DNA from: Streptomyces griseus
GTDB lineage: Bacteria; Actinomycetota; Actinomycetes; Streptomycetales; Streptomycetaceae
Reading direction: 5' to 3'
Assembly (NCBI RefSeq): GCF_001715295.1
Contig: NZ_MDKB01000002.1
Location: 754,475 to 818,474, forward strand
Length of the DNA stretch: 64,000 nt
Part shown: in pieces, positions 37,771 through 46,053 of the stretch
How positions within the stretch are numbered: the stretch's first letter is position 1
Layout of the letters: each line of letters begins with the position of its first letter
Made by a program: the position numbers and the translations under genes
Notes under the pieces: generated by a model
Seen by the model: only the letters and a program-made list of their open reading frames with translations
Told to the model about the DNA's origin: nothing
The model's database searches: none

Positions 37771-38522
37771 CACGCGGCCCGCGGCGCCGACGCGGACAGC
37801 GGCTCCAGCGCGCCCGCAGCGGACAGCGTCCGCTGGGCGGCGACGACCGCTTCGGTGGTGTCGCCGGTGTCCAGGACCAGCCCCCCGCCCGCCGTGGAGC
37901 GACGCGTACCGGAGAAGTCGGCGGGCACGAGGGCGGCGCGGTTCGCGGAGAGGTACGTCGCCCAGCCGCAGCGCGGGTGCGAGTTGCGCAGGCCGAAGGC
38001 GGCCTTGACCGCGCTGAACAGCTCCCGGTCGTACGTCAGCCCCGTGTCGGGGTCCCAGGACTCGGCGAGAACGGTGAGCGCCTCGGACAGCCGGTCGGTG
38101 AGAGGGGCCGGCCCGGGCACCGCCCCGGTTGCGGCTCCGGGCGCTGTTCCGGTCACTGCTGCTGGGGAGGGGAACAGCTGGAGCGTCGCCGTGAACGGGG
38201 TGTACTCGTCGCTGCCGCCGCCCTTGGCCCGCAGGTAGGCGTAACCACCGTCCGGCCACCTGCCGACGACGGCAGCCGTCCGGCCGACGATGTCGGCGTC
38301 CTCCTCCGGTCCGCCGGCCTCGACCACCACGGCCACGTCCTCGGCCGTGTCGGGGACCACCTCGCCCGTGTCCGCGCCGTCCACGTCCCAGCGCCAGTCG
38401 ACCGCCGCACCACCCGAGAGCTCCGTCAACCCGCGGAGCATCACCAGCCAGCGCTCCGCCAGCTCGAGGGACGACTCGGGCCGGGGCCCCCAGGACACCT
38501 TCACTACCACTTCGCCGGACAT
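37767..38522 (-). CDS. Imm52-family-like immunity protein
   Basis: 251 residues, cytosolic (no signal). The N-terminal part (VVVKVSWGPRPESSLELAERWLVMLRGLTEL and WRWDVDGADTG) and the region around GGYAYLRAKGGG recall the Imm52 immunity family, which is reported to pair with Tox-REase-5 toxins. The start is 33 bp after the stop of the pilin-toxin gene, exactly where an immunity gene should be. The assignment is from pattern memory and context, not a search. Confidence 0.65.
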   Translation of the reverse strand: MSGEVVVKVSWGPRPESSLELAERWLVMLRGLTELSGGAAVDWRWDVDGADTGEVVPDTAEDVAVVVEAGGPEEDADIVGRTAAVVGRWPDGGYAYLRAKGGGSDEYTPFTATLQLFPSPAAVTGTAPGAATGAVPGPAPLTDRLSEALTVLAESWDPDTGLTYDRELFSAVKAAFGLRNSHPRCGWATYLSANRAALVPADFSGTRRSTAGGGLVLDTGDTTEAVVAAQRTLSAAGALEPLSASAPRAAW

Positions 38523-38555
38523 CCGCGTCTCTCCACCCTCGTGCGTCCACTGACG

Positions 38556-40901
38556 TTACTTCTCTACCGCAGTGTGCTTCACGATCACGTCCACGTCGGC
38601 GTCGTCGAACGCCTTCTGCGCCGCTTCGGCGACCTTCGGGTTGGAGAAGTTCCATTCGACCGGCTTGCCCCGGGCCGCGCGTACCTGGCGCTGCGCCTGT
38701 TCCACGAACTTCGCCGCCTGCCCCGGTTCGAGGGTGCCGTCCGGCCGGACCTTCTTGCCGTACCCGAACTTCGCCTCCTTGTACGTCTGCGAGGCGGAGT
38801 CCCAGCCGTCGAAGTCGACGTCCCGCCCCGTCCGGGGGTCCTTCACGGCATACTCCTTGCCGCGCTTCACGCCCGACACCTGTTCCTGGTAGCGCATCCA
38901 GCGTTCCATGCTCGGCCAGTACGCCACGGACTTCTTGGCCTTCCAGGTGCCGTCGCCGAGGTCCTTGGACCCCTTGCGCGGGTTCTTCAGGTCGCCGTAC
39001 CAGGACGGCTTCGTCCACTTGGCCACCTTCTTGCGACTGGCTTCCTTCGCCGCCGCCTTCGCCGCGTCCGCGTCCTTCTGCGCCTGCTCGGCGGCGTCGA
39101 CCTCGTCCTGGTCGACGCCCTCGCACTTCTTCTGCGTGACGAGGAGGACGGGCGATCCCTGCACGCGGTACGCCACCGCCACGTGTCCCGCAGCGTTCAC
39201 GCCACCGGCGTACGAGGGCTGCCGCGGGCCGGGGCCGTCCAGGCCGGGGCCGAGCGGGCGGGTGCCGGGGGGCCTCTTGTCGAGCGGCCCCGCACCGATG
39301 ACGCATCCCTTGCCCGCCAGTTCCTCGGCCGCGTCGTCGGCGTGCCGCTGGGCCTCGTCCGCGGCCTTCCTGGCCCCCTCGACGTCCCCCTTACCGGCCG
39401 CCTTGCGGGCCCGTTCCGCCGCCTCGCCCGCCTTCCGGGCGGCCGCGCCGAGCTTGCCCAGTTTCCCGAGCTTGCCGACTTTCCCGAGCTTCTGGACTAC
39501 CTTCGCCTCGCCGTACCCGGGAATGAAGAGTGACCCGACGTTCCATACGACGTTGGTGGCGGCCCGGGTCTTCTGACCGTTCTTCCACTGGTCCTTGACG
39601 TCCTCGCCGATGAACATGTCGTCGAGGACGGTCAGTCCGGTGTCGACGGAGGCACCGCCCCAGTCGGTCAGCGCATCCCAGTAGTCACCCTTGCGCCATT
39701 TGTCACCGGCGTCCTTCGTACCCTCCGACCACGCGTCGCCCAACGAGCTGCCGTAGTCCTTGAGGCCGTCCCACGTGCCGGGAAGATCCGTGACCGTGTC
39801 CCAGATGCCGGTGAGGTCACCCCAGATGCCGTCGACGAAGAGACCCCCGCCGACCTGGCCGATCTTGTCGCCCGCGCAGGAGAAGAAGGCGCCGAATCCC
39901 GAGAAACAGCCCTCGTCGTCGCCCCCGTCACCGGCGGACTCCGCCTCGTCGTCCTCCCAGCCCGGCTCGTCCCCGGCAGCGTCGTTCTTCTCGTCCTCGG
40001 ACTCTTCCCACCCGGCCGGCACGGGAGGCAGGGCCTCTCCTCCGCCGGTGCCGTTCGTGCCGCCGGTGCCGTTCGTACCGCCGGTGCCGTTCGTACCGCC
40101 GGTGCCGTTCGTACCGCCGTCGGCAGCCGTACCACCGGGACCTCCGGGGCCACCCGTACCGTTCGCCCCTCCCGCGTCCCCGCCTCCCGCGCTGTCACCG
40201 GGCTCGTGAGGTGCGGTTTCTCCGCCGGCTTCGACCGTTCCGCCGCCTTCCCCCGTTGCGGGGCACGCGCTCCCGGTGAGCGAGCAGATCGCGGACTGCA
40301 GGCCGTTGGATATCTGCCCGCCGACGCCCCCCAGGATCAGGGCCAGAATGATCGCTGCGACGAGCGCGATCAGCCCGGCGTACTCGACGGTCGACTGCCC
40401 CCGGTCGCGCCGCCAGGTGATCATCCGGGCCAGGGAGAACGGGGGGTCACCGCCCTCCTCACGCTGCGCCGCGTCCAGCCGGAACCACGACCTGCTGGTC
40501 GCGTGGCTGAGGAGGACGAGGATCAGCAGCGGCAGGAACATCTGCGTGAGGCCCCGGTAGGAGCCGTCCCGGAGGCTGGACAGCCCGCCGAGCAGCAGCC
40601 AGACCTGTACGGCGACCAAGCCGCGCCAGACACCGGCACCGCCCGTGCGGACCCGGCGTACCAGCACCCAGCCGGTGACCCCGGGGGCCGCACCGTACGC
40701 GACCAGGGCCAGCATGGTGGCGTCCAGCGCATCGGCGGCTGAGGCCGCCAGCAGCAGGCCCACCCCGCCGAACACCGTGACGGCGAAGAGCAGGTGGACG
40801 AGGATGCGTGCCACGCTCAGCAGCTGCGGCATCTCGTGACGCCGGCCGGAAGGCGGCTGCCAGGAACCGCCGTAGCCCGAAGAAACCCCCACGCTGGACA
40901 T
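38556..40901 (-). CDS. Membrane domain - Flp prepilin - Tox-REase-5 polymorphic toxin fusion
   Basis: 781 residues from the ATG at 40901. Order: about four transmembrane helices (30-133); RRDRG168|QSTVE173YAG, a complete Flp-type prepilin cleavage site, and pilin helix (174-195); Cys206 and Cys213 around SLTG; a Gly/Thr/Asn repeat linker (245-290); an acidic and helical middle with KLGKVGKLGKLGKLG (471-485); and residues about 636-781, a Tox-REase-5-like nuclease domain. Its PD-(D/E)xK core reads DFD698GW...E709AK711, followed by VEQAQRQVRAARGKPVEW. An immunity-like gene follows at once. If the prepilin peptidase cuts after G168, the pilin-like mature form would carry the toxin. Not a described class that I know. 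Confidence 0.78.
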   Translation of the reverse strand: MSSVGVSSGYGGSWQPPSGRRHEMPQLLSVARILVHLLFAVTVFGGVGLLLAASAADALDATMLALVAYGAAPGVTGWVLVRRVRTGGAGVWRGLVAVQVWLLLGGLSSLRDGSYRGLTQMFLPLLILVLLSHATSRSWFRLDAAQREEGGDPPFSLARMITWRRDRGQSTVEYAGLIALVAAIILALILGGVGGQISNGLQSAICSLTGSACPATGEGGGTVEAGGETAPHEPGDSAGGGDAGGANGTGGPGGPGGTAADGGTNGTGGTNGTGGTNGTGGTNGTGGGEALPPVPAGWEESEDEKNDAAGDEPGWEDDEAESAGDGGDDEGCFSGFGAFFSCAGDKIGQVGGGLFVDGIWGDLTGIWDTVTDLPGTWDGLKDYGSSLGDAWSEGTKDAGDKWRKGDYWDALTDWGGASVDTGLTVLDDMFIGEDVKDQWKNGQKTRAATNVVWNVGSLFIPGYGEAKVVQKLGKVGKLGKLGKLGAAARKAGEAAERARKAAGKGDVEGARKAADEAQRHADDAAEELAGKGCVIGAGPLDKRPPGTRPLGPGLDGPGPRQPSYAGGVNAAGHVAVAYRVQGSPVLLVTQKKCEGVDQDEVDAAEQAQKDADAAKAAAKEASRKKVAKWTKPSWYGDLKNPRKGSKDLGDGTWKAKKSVAYWPSMERWMRYQEQVSGVKRGKEYAVKDPRTGRDVDFDGWDSASQTYKEAKFGYGKKVRPDGTLEPGQAAKFVEQAQRQVRAARGKPVEWNFSNPKVAEAAQKAFDDADVDVIVKHTAVEK
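40042..40113. repeat. Four tandem 18-bp repeats in the pilin-toxin linker
   Basis: Four copies of an 18-bp unit (CCGCCGGTGCCGTTCGTA on the plus strand, one copy ending in G) at 40042-40059, 40060-40077, 40078-40095 and 40096-40113. They encode the NGTGGT hexapeptide linker. Confidence 0.9.
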
Positions 40902-41435
40902 ACCGGCCCCAACCCGCCTTCCCCCGAAGCTCGTTGTCCATGACAGTACGAGCCGGACGCTCCCGGCGCGTGGGCCCTGGGACCCAATTTCCCCACCGCC
41001 CCACCCGGTCCCCACGCCGGAGCGGATCACCGGTCAGCGGGGATTCACGGACGCCCATGGACTGCTGGAGCGGGCGCACTTACATCCCCTCCCTGGTTGC
41101 CACCTTCGTCATCCACAGGCCCGGGGCGGTGGCTCCGAGCTCCGGTCGGCGCAGTACCGGGGCGCACTCGGACCGGAGGGAGAGGACGACGGTGCCGCCA
41201 CGCGGCTCACGGGGTCTCATCCGCACGCTCGCACGCCGACTCCGAGGGGACCGACGAGGTCATACATCCAAGGGAAAGAACCGTTCCGCGACGGGAACTA
41301 GTGCTTCCGGACAGGCGCCGACGCCCAGGGCGACGGCGGTATCGACGTCCCCGGGCGGGAGGGGCACTGTCCGACCGACAGCCGCGAGGCGCTTCGGCAG
41401 ATGATCCCGGACATCCAAGCCGCCGGCGAGGCGGA
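40902..41435. other. Region upstream of the pilin-toxin gene
   Basis: 534 bp. It carries palindrome C at 40971-40986, probably the toxin operon control region, and a plus-strand stretch that looks like a decayed gene (listed separately). Confidence 0.45.
40971..40986. promoter_or_regulatory. Shared palindrome, site C (pilin-toxin operon)
   Basis: TGGGCCC-TG-GGACCCA, one mismatch to the shared consensus, 70 bp upstream of the pilin-toxin start codon. Confidence 0.55.
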
Positions 41436-41481
41436 TCACCTGCTCCGGACGGCTCCGGCCGTACGACGGCGGGCCGCGTAG
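41224..41481 (+). pseudogene. Decayed coding fragment
   Basis: One plus-strand frame reads SYIQGKEPFRDGN, then TAG at 41299-41301, then CFRTGADAQGDGGIDV and PTDSREALRQMIPDIQAAGEADHLLR, ending at TAG 41479-41481. The helix-like part has high G/C at third codon positions, typical of real coding DNA, but there is no start codon. TAG could be a changed TGG (Trp). The parent gene is unknown. It runs antisense into the end of the 41436-42680 gene. Confidence 0.35.
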
Positions 41482-42680
41482 GACCAGGCTCCCAGGCCCA
41501 GTACCAGGGCCGTGCCGGTACCGATGCCCGCGATGCCCAGGACGCGCATGCCGGGGTCGCCCCCTGTCCCGGCCACCGGGTCACCGAGGCCGAAACCTGC
41601 CGCCGCCGGGTCACCGTCGTACGGCGGGCCTGACTGTGCCGTTCCCCTGAGGTCGACGTCCAGCCTGAGGGGCACGGCCTCACGGGCCCGGTCTCCGAGG
41701 GTCACCTGGACGTAGTACCAGCCCTGGAAGTGCATCGCTCGCTCCGCTTCCGTCTCGGCCGCGAAGCGGTTGGCGTACGCGGCGGGAGCGGTGCCGAACT
41801 CGACTCCGGCCGGCTTGCCCGTGTAGCCGACGGCCTTGTCGGCGACCCGGGCGCGAGCCGTGTTGTACAGCTCCAGTCGCAGACCGTCGACTGCGAAGAA
41901 CGAGCTGCCAGACCCGGAGCCGGCCAGCTGCGCCCGTAGGAACAGCTGCTGTCCCCAGGCCACGGGGACGCGGTAGAAGCGGCTCTCACCGGGCCGGATC
42001 TCGTCCTGCCACACCCCTTCGCGGACGGCTGCCGCGTCGTTGAAGCCCGTGCCTCCGGCGGCTTCCTTCCGGGTCATGGTGCTCGGCGCGGGCGGGCCCC
42101 CGGAGCTCCAGCCGGTCGGCGCCCGGGGTTCGTCGGCGCCGGGCTTCAGACCGGGCTCGGCCATGTACGTCAACTCGAGGGGCCAGGGCTCGACGGCCTT
42201 CTCCGAAGGGCCGGTCCACTCCACGGCGTAGAGGTACTCCCCCGCCTCCTGGCAGTTCCGGTCCCGCTCCATCCGCCGGGACACCGCCCCCGCGACGGGG
42301 CGGGTGGACTCGCCGCCGAACGTCAGGCTGACGTCCGTGCCGCACTTCGATCCGTCGGTCGAGGTCAGCGAGAGCCGGACACCGTCGGTGAAACCGATCT
42401 CGGTGCCGGGGGGCGGAGCGACGACGGTCGAGACGAAGGCGTTCGACGAGTCGTCCAGTCGGACCCGGTAGTACTTCTTCTCGCCCGGCCCGAGGGTGTC
42501 CGCGTAGACGGCCGACTTCTCGAGGAACGGGCTGTCGACGCCGGACTCCGTGCCCTGGACGGTCCGGGCGCCGGAGGCGGGGGTGTAGGCGGGTGGGTCC
42601 TCGGCTGTGGCCGCCGCCGGGAACAGGGCGAGGCAGAGGGCTGCGGCTCCGACCACGACACCGCTCCGGGACCACACCAT
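41436..42680 (-). CDS. Secreted, C-terminally membrane-anchored protein of unknown function
   Basis: 414 residues from the ATG at 42680 (AGGAG 7 nt upstream); the frame extends to a TTG at 42704. Signal peptide at 1-28 (VVVGAAALCLALFPAAATA). The outer part has two similar beta-rich halves, each with a FYRV/YYRV line (GEKKYYRVRLDDSSNAFVS near 75 and GESRFYRVPVAWGQQLFLRAQL near 225). A final helix (GIAGIGTGTALVLGLGAWSY) with a basic tail anchors it. I do not recognise the family; it lies inside the Tad locus and may be a surface partner. Confidence 0.7.
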   Translation of the reverse strand: MVWSRSGVVVGAAALCLALFPAAATAEDPPAYTPASGARTVQGTESGVDSPFLEKSAVYADTLGPGEKKYYRVRLDDSSNAFVSTVVAPPPGTEIGFTDGVRLSLTSTDGSKCGTDVSLTFGGESTRPVAGAVSRRMERDRNCQEAGEYLYAVEWTGPSEKAVEPWPLELTYMAEPGLKPGADEPRAPTGWSSGGPPAPSTMTRKEAAGGTGFNDAAAVREGVWQDEIRPGESRFYRVPVAWGQQLFLRAQLAGSGSGSSFFAVDGLRLELYNTARARVADKAVGYTGKPAGVEFGTAPAAYANRFAAETEAERAMHFQGWYYVQVTLGDRAREAVPLRLDVDLRGTAQSGPPYDGDPAAAGFGLGDPVAGTGGDPGMRVLGIAGIGTGTALVLGLGAWSYAARRRTAGAVRSR

Positions 42681-42813
42681 CGTTCCGCTCCTCGCTCCCC
42701 GCAACCGGACCCACCCTTCCTACCAGGACACGCGGAGGGCCGGAGCACTGTGCCGTCGACCGACCGGTGCAGGCCCGAACTGGTCCACGCTCCCCCGGTG
42801 GACCCCAGGGTGT

Positions 42814-43266
42814 TCAGCCATTCGTCCGTGCGGCGAGGAAGGCGGCGAGTCCGTCGAGGAGCATGGTGCTGCCCTGCTCCGCCATGTCGCGTTCCTCGGC
42901 GGTGTCACAGCTCTGCTGGAGCACGATCTGCGTGCGGTGGTCGGCCTGCGGGTCGATCTCCAGGGCCATCGCAGCGGGCTCGGCTCTGCCGGGGACGTCC
43001 ATGCCGATCACGAGGCGGCGGTTCTCGGTGACCTCGATGTAGGAGCCGGTCAGCGGGAACTGCCCGCCGTCGGGGGTGAGCATCGTGGCCTTCCACGCGC
43101 CTCCCGGCCGCACGTCCATCTCGACGGAGCCGGCGGCGGCGCCCGCCCACCCGGCGTACTGCTCCGGGGTCGTCCACGCCCGCCACACCGTCTCCGCACG
43201 GGCGTCCAGGGTGCGGGTCAGCGTGTAGGCGAAGCCGTCGGTCGTAGGGGTCTGCCCATTGCTCAT
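42814..43266 (-). CDS. SRPBCC (START/AHSA1-like) domain protein
   Basis: 150 residues from the ATG at 43266, with GAGGAG 8 nt upstream. The Bet v 1/AHSA1 fold is evident: FAYTLTRTLDARAETVWRAWTTPEQYAGWAG, the beta strand TGSYIEVTENRRLVIGMDV and the C-terminal helix MAEQGSTMLLDGLAAFLAART. Such proteins bind small hydrophobic ligands. It lies between Tad-associated genes but probably belongs to a separate unit. Confidence 0.8.
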   Translation of the reverse strand: MSNGQTPTTDGFAYTLTRTLDARAETVWRAWTTPEQYAGWAGAAAGSVEMDVRPGGAWKATMLTPDGGQFPLTGSYIEVTENRRLVIGMDVPGRAEPAAMALEIDPQADHRTQIVLQQSCDTAEERDMAEQGSTMLLDGLAAFLAARTNG

Positions 43267-43769
43267 GAGATGTCTCCTCGTTCTGTTCCGTGTTCCCGAG
43301 CGGGGTGTCGCACAGGTAGACGCGCGCAGGCGGACAGACTCATCGCTGTGCCGCAGGAGGTCACCACCGGAGCCGGGGGCTCCGGCCCTTCCTCGTGCCC
43401 CCACCGGTGCCGCCCGGCGCCGCGCACACCACCGACGCGGGCCGGTGGAGCCTGCGCGCCGTCCGACCTGCGACGGACCCGTACGCTCCGCCCCCGCCCG
43501 GCGGGGACGACAGGGCCGGGGGATGCCGCTACGGAGACCACCGCGTCACGGACGCGCGGGGCGCCGTCCGATGCGTCCGGCCGATCGGCGTGCCGCAGAC
43601 GCCTGGCCAGGTTCGTCGGCCACTCCTCGACCGTCACAGGGCGGCGGTAGGCCGGGCAGACCGACCACGGGGGGTTCCCGGACCGGGCAACGGCGGCACA
43701 CGTGCCGCCGCCGGCCCTGCCGGGGAGTCGCGGAGGGCTCCGCGACTCCCACGACTTCGGTCGGTTACG
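43267..43769. other. Region with no supported gene between the SRPBCC and OmpA genes
   Basis: 503 bp. A minus-strand frame (43263-43637, MTVEEWPTNLARRL...) and plus-strand frames give Arg/Pro-rich translations without family signatures. The only clear element is the terminator of the OmpA unit at 43723-43750. Confidence 0.4.
43723..43750 (-). terminator. Terminator after the Flp/OmpA operon
   Basis: Perfect 13-bp stem GGGAGTCGCGGAG / CTCCGCGACTCCC with a 2-nt loop, 19 bp past the OmpA stop. Confidence 0.8.
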
Positions 43770-44438
43770 TCAGCTCTGCGAGCCGCTGGTGCGCGGGAAG
43801 GAGACCTCCACGCGGCGGTTCTTCTTGCGGCCCTCTTCGGTGTCGTTGTCGGCGATCGGGTACTGCTCGCCGTACCCGCGGATCTCGAAGGTGACGCTCG
43901 GGAGCTTCTGTGCCAGCACTCCCTGGACGGCATTCGCCCGCTCCTTGGAGAGCACGTCCCCATGGGCGGAGGAACCGAGGTTGTCGGTGAACCCGAAGAC
44001 CCGCACCTTGGGCGCGTTCTGCGCCTGGATCTCTGCGGCGATGGCGTTGATACGGGCCGTGGCGGCGCTGCTCAGCTTGGCGCTGTCCTTGCCGAAGAGG
44101 ACCTCGGCCTGAAGGGCGAAGGTGATGTCGGCATTGGTGTCCTCGCGGCGTTCCTCGCCACCCATGTCCTCGACGATGGACTTGATGTCGAGGACACGGA
44201 CGTCACCGAGGGTCGCGCCGTCACCGAGCATCAGCCCCGGCGAGTTGGCGTCGACCTCGACGGGGGGCGAGGCGCTCGGGACAGCGGTCGGACCGTCGTC
44301 GGCGGAGGCGGTGGGGGCGCCCCAGAGAGCCGAGGTACCGAGGACGGCCACCGCGGCGGCGCAGAGACCGATGCGGCAGCGCAGCGCGCTCCGTGGGGCG
44401 GTCGGTGTGGGGGCGGGTGGCTGCATGGCGGTCGTCAC
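43770..44438 (-). CDS. OmpA-family (peptidoglycan-binding) protein of the Tad locus
   Basis: 222 residues. The GTG start at 44438 overlaps the upstream lipoprotein's stop (GTGA); an ATG lies 12 nt further. Signal peptide at about 20-46. The OmpA-like C-terminal domain (about 110-216) has EVLFGKDSAKLSSAATARINAIA, FGFTDNLGSSAHGDVLSKERANAV and NRRVEVSF, the diaminopimelate-binding layout. It should bind peptidoglycan outside the membrane, perhaps anchoring the pilus base in this Gram-positive wall. It is last in the Flp operon. Confidence 0.85.
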   Translation of the reverse strand: MTTAMQPPAPTPTAPRSALRCRIGLCAAAVAVLGTSALWGAPTASADDGPTAVPSASPPVEVDANSPGLMLGDGATLGDVRVLDIKSIVEDMGGEERREDTNADITFALQAEVLFGKDSAKLSSAATARINAIAAEIQAQNAPKVRVFGFTDNLGSSAHGDVLSKERANAVQGVLAQKLPSVTFEIRGYGEQYPIADNDTEEGRKKNRRVEVSFPRTSGSQS

Positions 44439-45022
44439 CCCGAGATCTTGATCGTCGCGGTGGGCATGGTGGGGATCTGGAAGTCGACTTCGGTGGTGCT
44501 CTGCGGCGGGGCCGGGAACTGAGCGAAGAACGGAGTCTCCGCCCCTGGCGTCAGGCCTTCGAACTTGGTGCACAGGCAGCGGCCGTCGGTGTCCCGGAGG
44601 ATGAGATAACGCTTCTTCCCCTGCTGATCCACCAACGTCGCTCCCGCCATGGATGCGCCGTTGCTGACCAACTCCTGTTCGGTCCCCTGCCAGCCGACCG
44701 CTGCCCAGATCTGCTTCGAGCCGTTCTTCACCCGCCCCTTGACCGTGACGAATCCCCCCGCTTCGCGCGTGGCCGAACTGATCACCACCTCGACACCGTC
44801 CTTACCCTTGATCGAGGCAATCACCTGAGTCTCGTCGTCCTCGGCAGGCGCGGCTTCCTCACCCTTCTGGCTGGAGGGCGCAGCCGATGAGCCTTGTGGC
44901 TTGCTCTTCGGCTCGTCCGATCCACCATCACCCCCACAGGCCGTCAGCGCGACAGCCATGGCTACGGAGGCGGCGGCGACAGCTGCCCCCTTGAAGCGAA
45001 TCCGGGTCATGGCTGCACGCAT
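44435..45022 (-). CDS. Lipoprotein of the Flp operon
   Basis: 195 residues from the ATG at 45022 (GAGAGG 9 nt upstream); a GTG at 45049 is an alternative. A signal peptide with lipobox ALTAC is followed by an acidic/Ser-rich linker. The extracellular domain (about 65-195, VIASIKGKDGVEVVISSATRE, IWAAVGWQGTEQELVS) has no recognised family. It lies between the TadG-like and OmpA genes with 4-bp coupling downstream. Confidence 0.78.
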   Translation of the reverse strand: MRAAMTRIRFKGAAVAAASVAMAVALTACGGDGGSDEPKSKPQGSSAAPSSQKGEEAAPAEDDETQVIASIKGKDGVEVVISSATREAGGFVTVKGRVKNGSKQIWAAVGWQGTEQELVSNGASMAGATLVDQQGKKRYLILRDTDGRCLCTKFEGLTPGAETPFFAQFPAPPQSTTEVDFQIPTMPTATIKISG

Positions 45023-45049
45023 CGGCGTGTTCCTCTCGGTGACGTTCAC

Positions 45050-45688
45050 TTACTTGTCGGCCAGGTGGACGGAGAATAGGTCTGCCAGGTCCGGCAGCAG
45101 GTCAAGCTTCTTCGGATCGATACTGAAGTCTTCGTCATCGCAGACGACTTTGTACGACTTCTGGTCCTCGGCCTCACCCGTGTCGCCGTCGTCGTCCTCC
45201 TTCGGGGGACGCGGCGCGGGCCGCATGTCCTCTTCGATACGGCAGCGGGGCTCGATCACCGCTCTGGCAGTCGCGCTGGCCTTCTTCGTCTTGGTACCGG
45301 CTATCACCGAGCTACCGACCGTCTTGTTGGTGGTGACCTCGACGATGTACGCGGTCTCAGGGCCGACGTCCGGGCCACAGGCGTCCTGGTGGGCGTCGTT
45401 CTGCGCCGCGAGCAGGGCTCCCGCAGAACACGAGCTCGACCCGGTGGGCTGACCGCTCAGCAGGTCGTCCCACTCCTCGGGGTCGAAAGCGTCGGGCCAC
45501 CGCCACTCGTCCCGGGCGTCCAGCGCCACCGCGAGCGCGGCGGCGTCGGCGGCCGTCTGGGCCTCGTTCTTCTTCATCGATGCCTGGCCGACGGCGAAGT
45601 AGGCGAACGCAAGGAAGAGCAGGCCCGCCACCACCGCGATGTAGATGGGGAAGGCCTGCCCTGCCTCACGGGTACGTCTGGCGACTAC
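45050..45688 (-). CDS. TadG-like pseudopilin/pilus protein without a canonical start codon
   Basis: About 212 residues. After RTREAGQAF comes one transmembrane helix (PIYIAVVAGLLFLAFAYFAVGQA) and MKKNEAQTAADAAALAVALDARDEW, the alanine-rich segment typical of TadE/TadG-like proteins. The outer part has several Cys and an acidic Pro-rich C-terminus. No ATG, GTG or TTG precedes the helix in this frame. A GTA at 45688 overlaps the pilin stop as GTAG, where neighbours use GTGA/ATGA. The first GTG is inside the helix. The start is therefore tentative. Confidence 0.7.
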   Translation of the reverse strand, partial: VVARRTREAGQAFPIYIAVVAGLLFLAFAYFAVGQASMKKNEAQTAADAAALAVALDARDEWRWPDAFDPEEWDDLLSGQPTGSSSCSAGALLAAQNDAHQDACGPDVGPETAYIVEVTTNKTVGSSVIAGTKTKKASATARAVIEPRCRIEEDMRPAPRPPKEDDDGDTGEAEDQKSYKVVCDDEDFSIDPKKLDLLPDLADLFSVHLADK

Positions 45689-45915
45689 TCGCCGCCTCCG
45701 CCCGTGATCTTGCTGATCTGCGTGGTGATGGCCGTCGCGATCGTGGTTCCGAAGTTCGTCGTCATGAGCACCCCGATGATCGCCACCACCACCACGATGA
45801 TGCCCAGGTACTCCACCGCGCCCTGCCCCCGGTCCGCCCGGGCCTTCATGCGCTCGACGGACGTGTTCGCCCAGACCTTGGCGTTGACGGAAGCCTTCAG
45901 CATCAGCTTGCTCAT
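45685..45915 (-). CDS. flp: Flp-type major pilin
   Basis: 76 residues from the ATG at 45915 (GGAGGGG upstream). The prepilin site reads RADRG|QGAVEYLG, with Gly at -1 and Glu at +5, followed by one hydrophobic helix and ending in KITGGGGE. This is the classic Flp pilin, cut by the prepilin peptidase and assembled by TadA/B/C. It is first in a coupled run (TadG-like, lipoprotein, OmpA). Palindrome D lies 139 bp upstream. Confidence 0.88.
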   Translation of the reverse strand: MSKLMLKASVNAKVWANTSVERMKARADRGQGAVEYLGIIVVVVAIIGVLMTTNFGTTIATAITTQISKITGGGGE

Positions 45916-46053
45916 GGTGTTCCCCTCCGGGTTCGGCCGGCCGGGTGGCGGCCGACTCGCACGTCTTCGTGGTGGCGCCTGCGGTACCGGCTTCCTCCCG
46001 GCCGGTGACGTCGGCGACAGAAGAAACGTACGGCCGGGCGGTCCGTCCGGCGC

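Noticed and set aside
37285..39306. One long minus-strand open frame of about 670 codons
   Set aside because: Only its last 161 codons look coding; the rest is Arg/Gly-rich and overlaps the toxin and Imm52-like genes in another frame.
43263..43637. Possible small minus-strand gene upstream of the SRPBCC gene
   Set aside because: Arg/Pro-rich translation, no ribosome site, no family signature.
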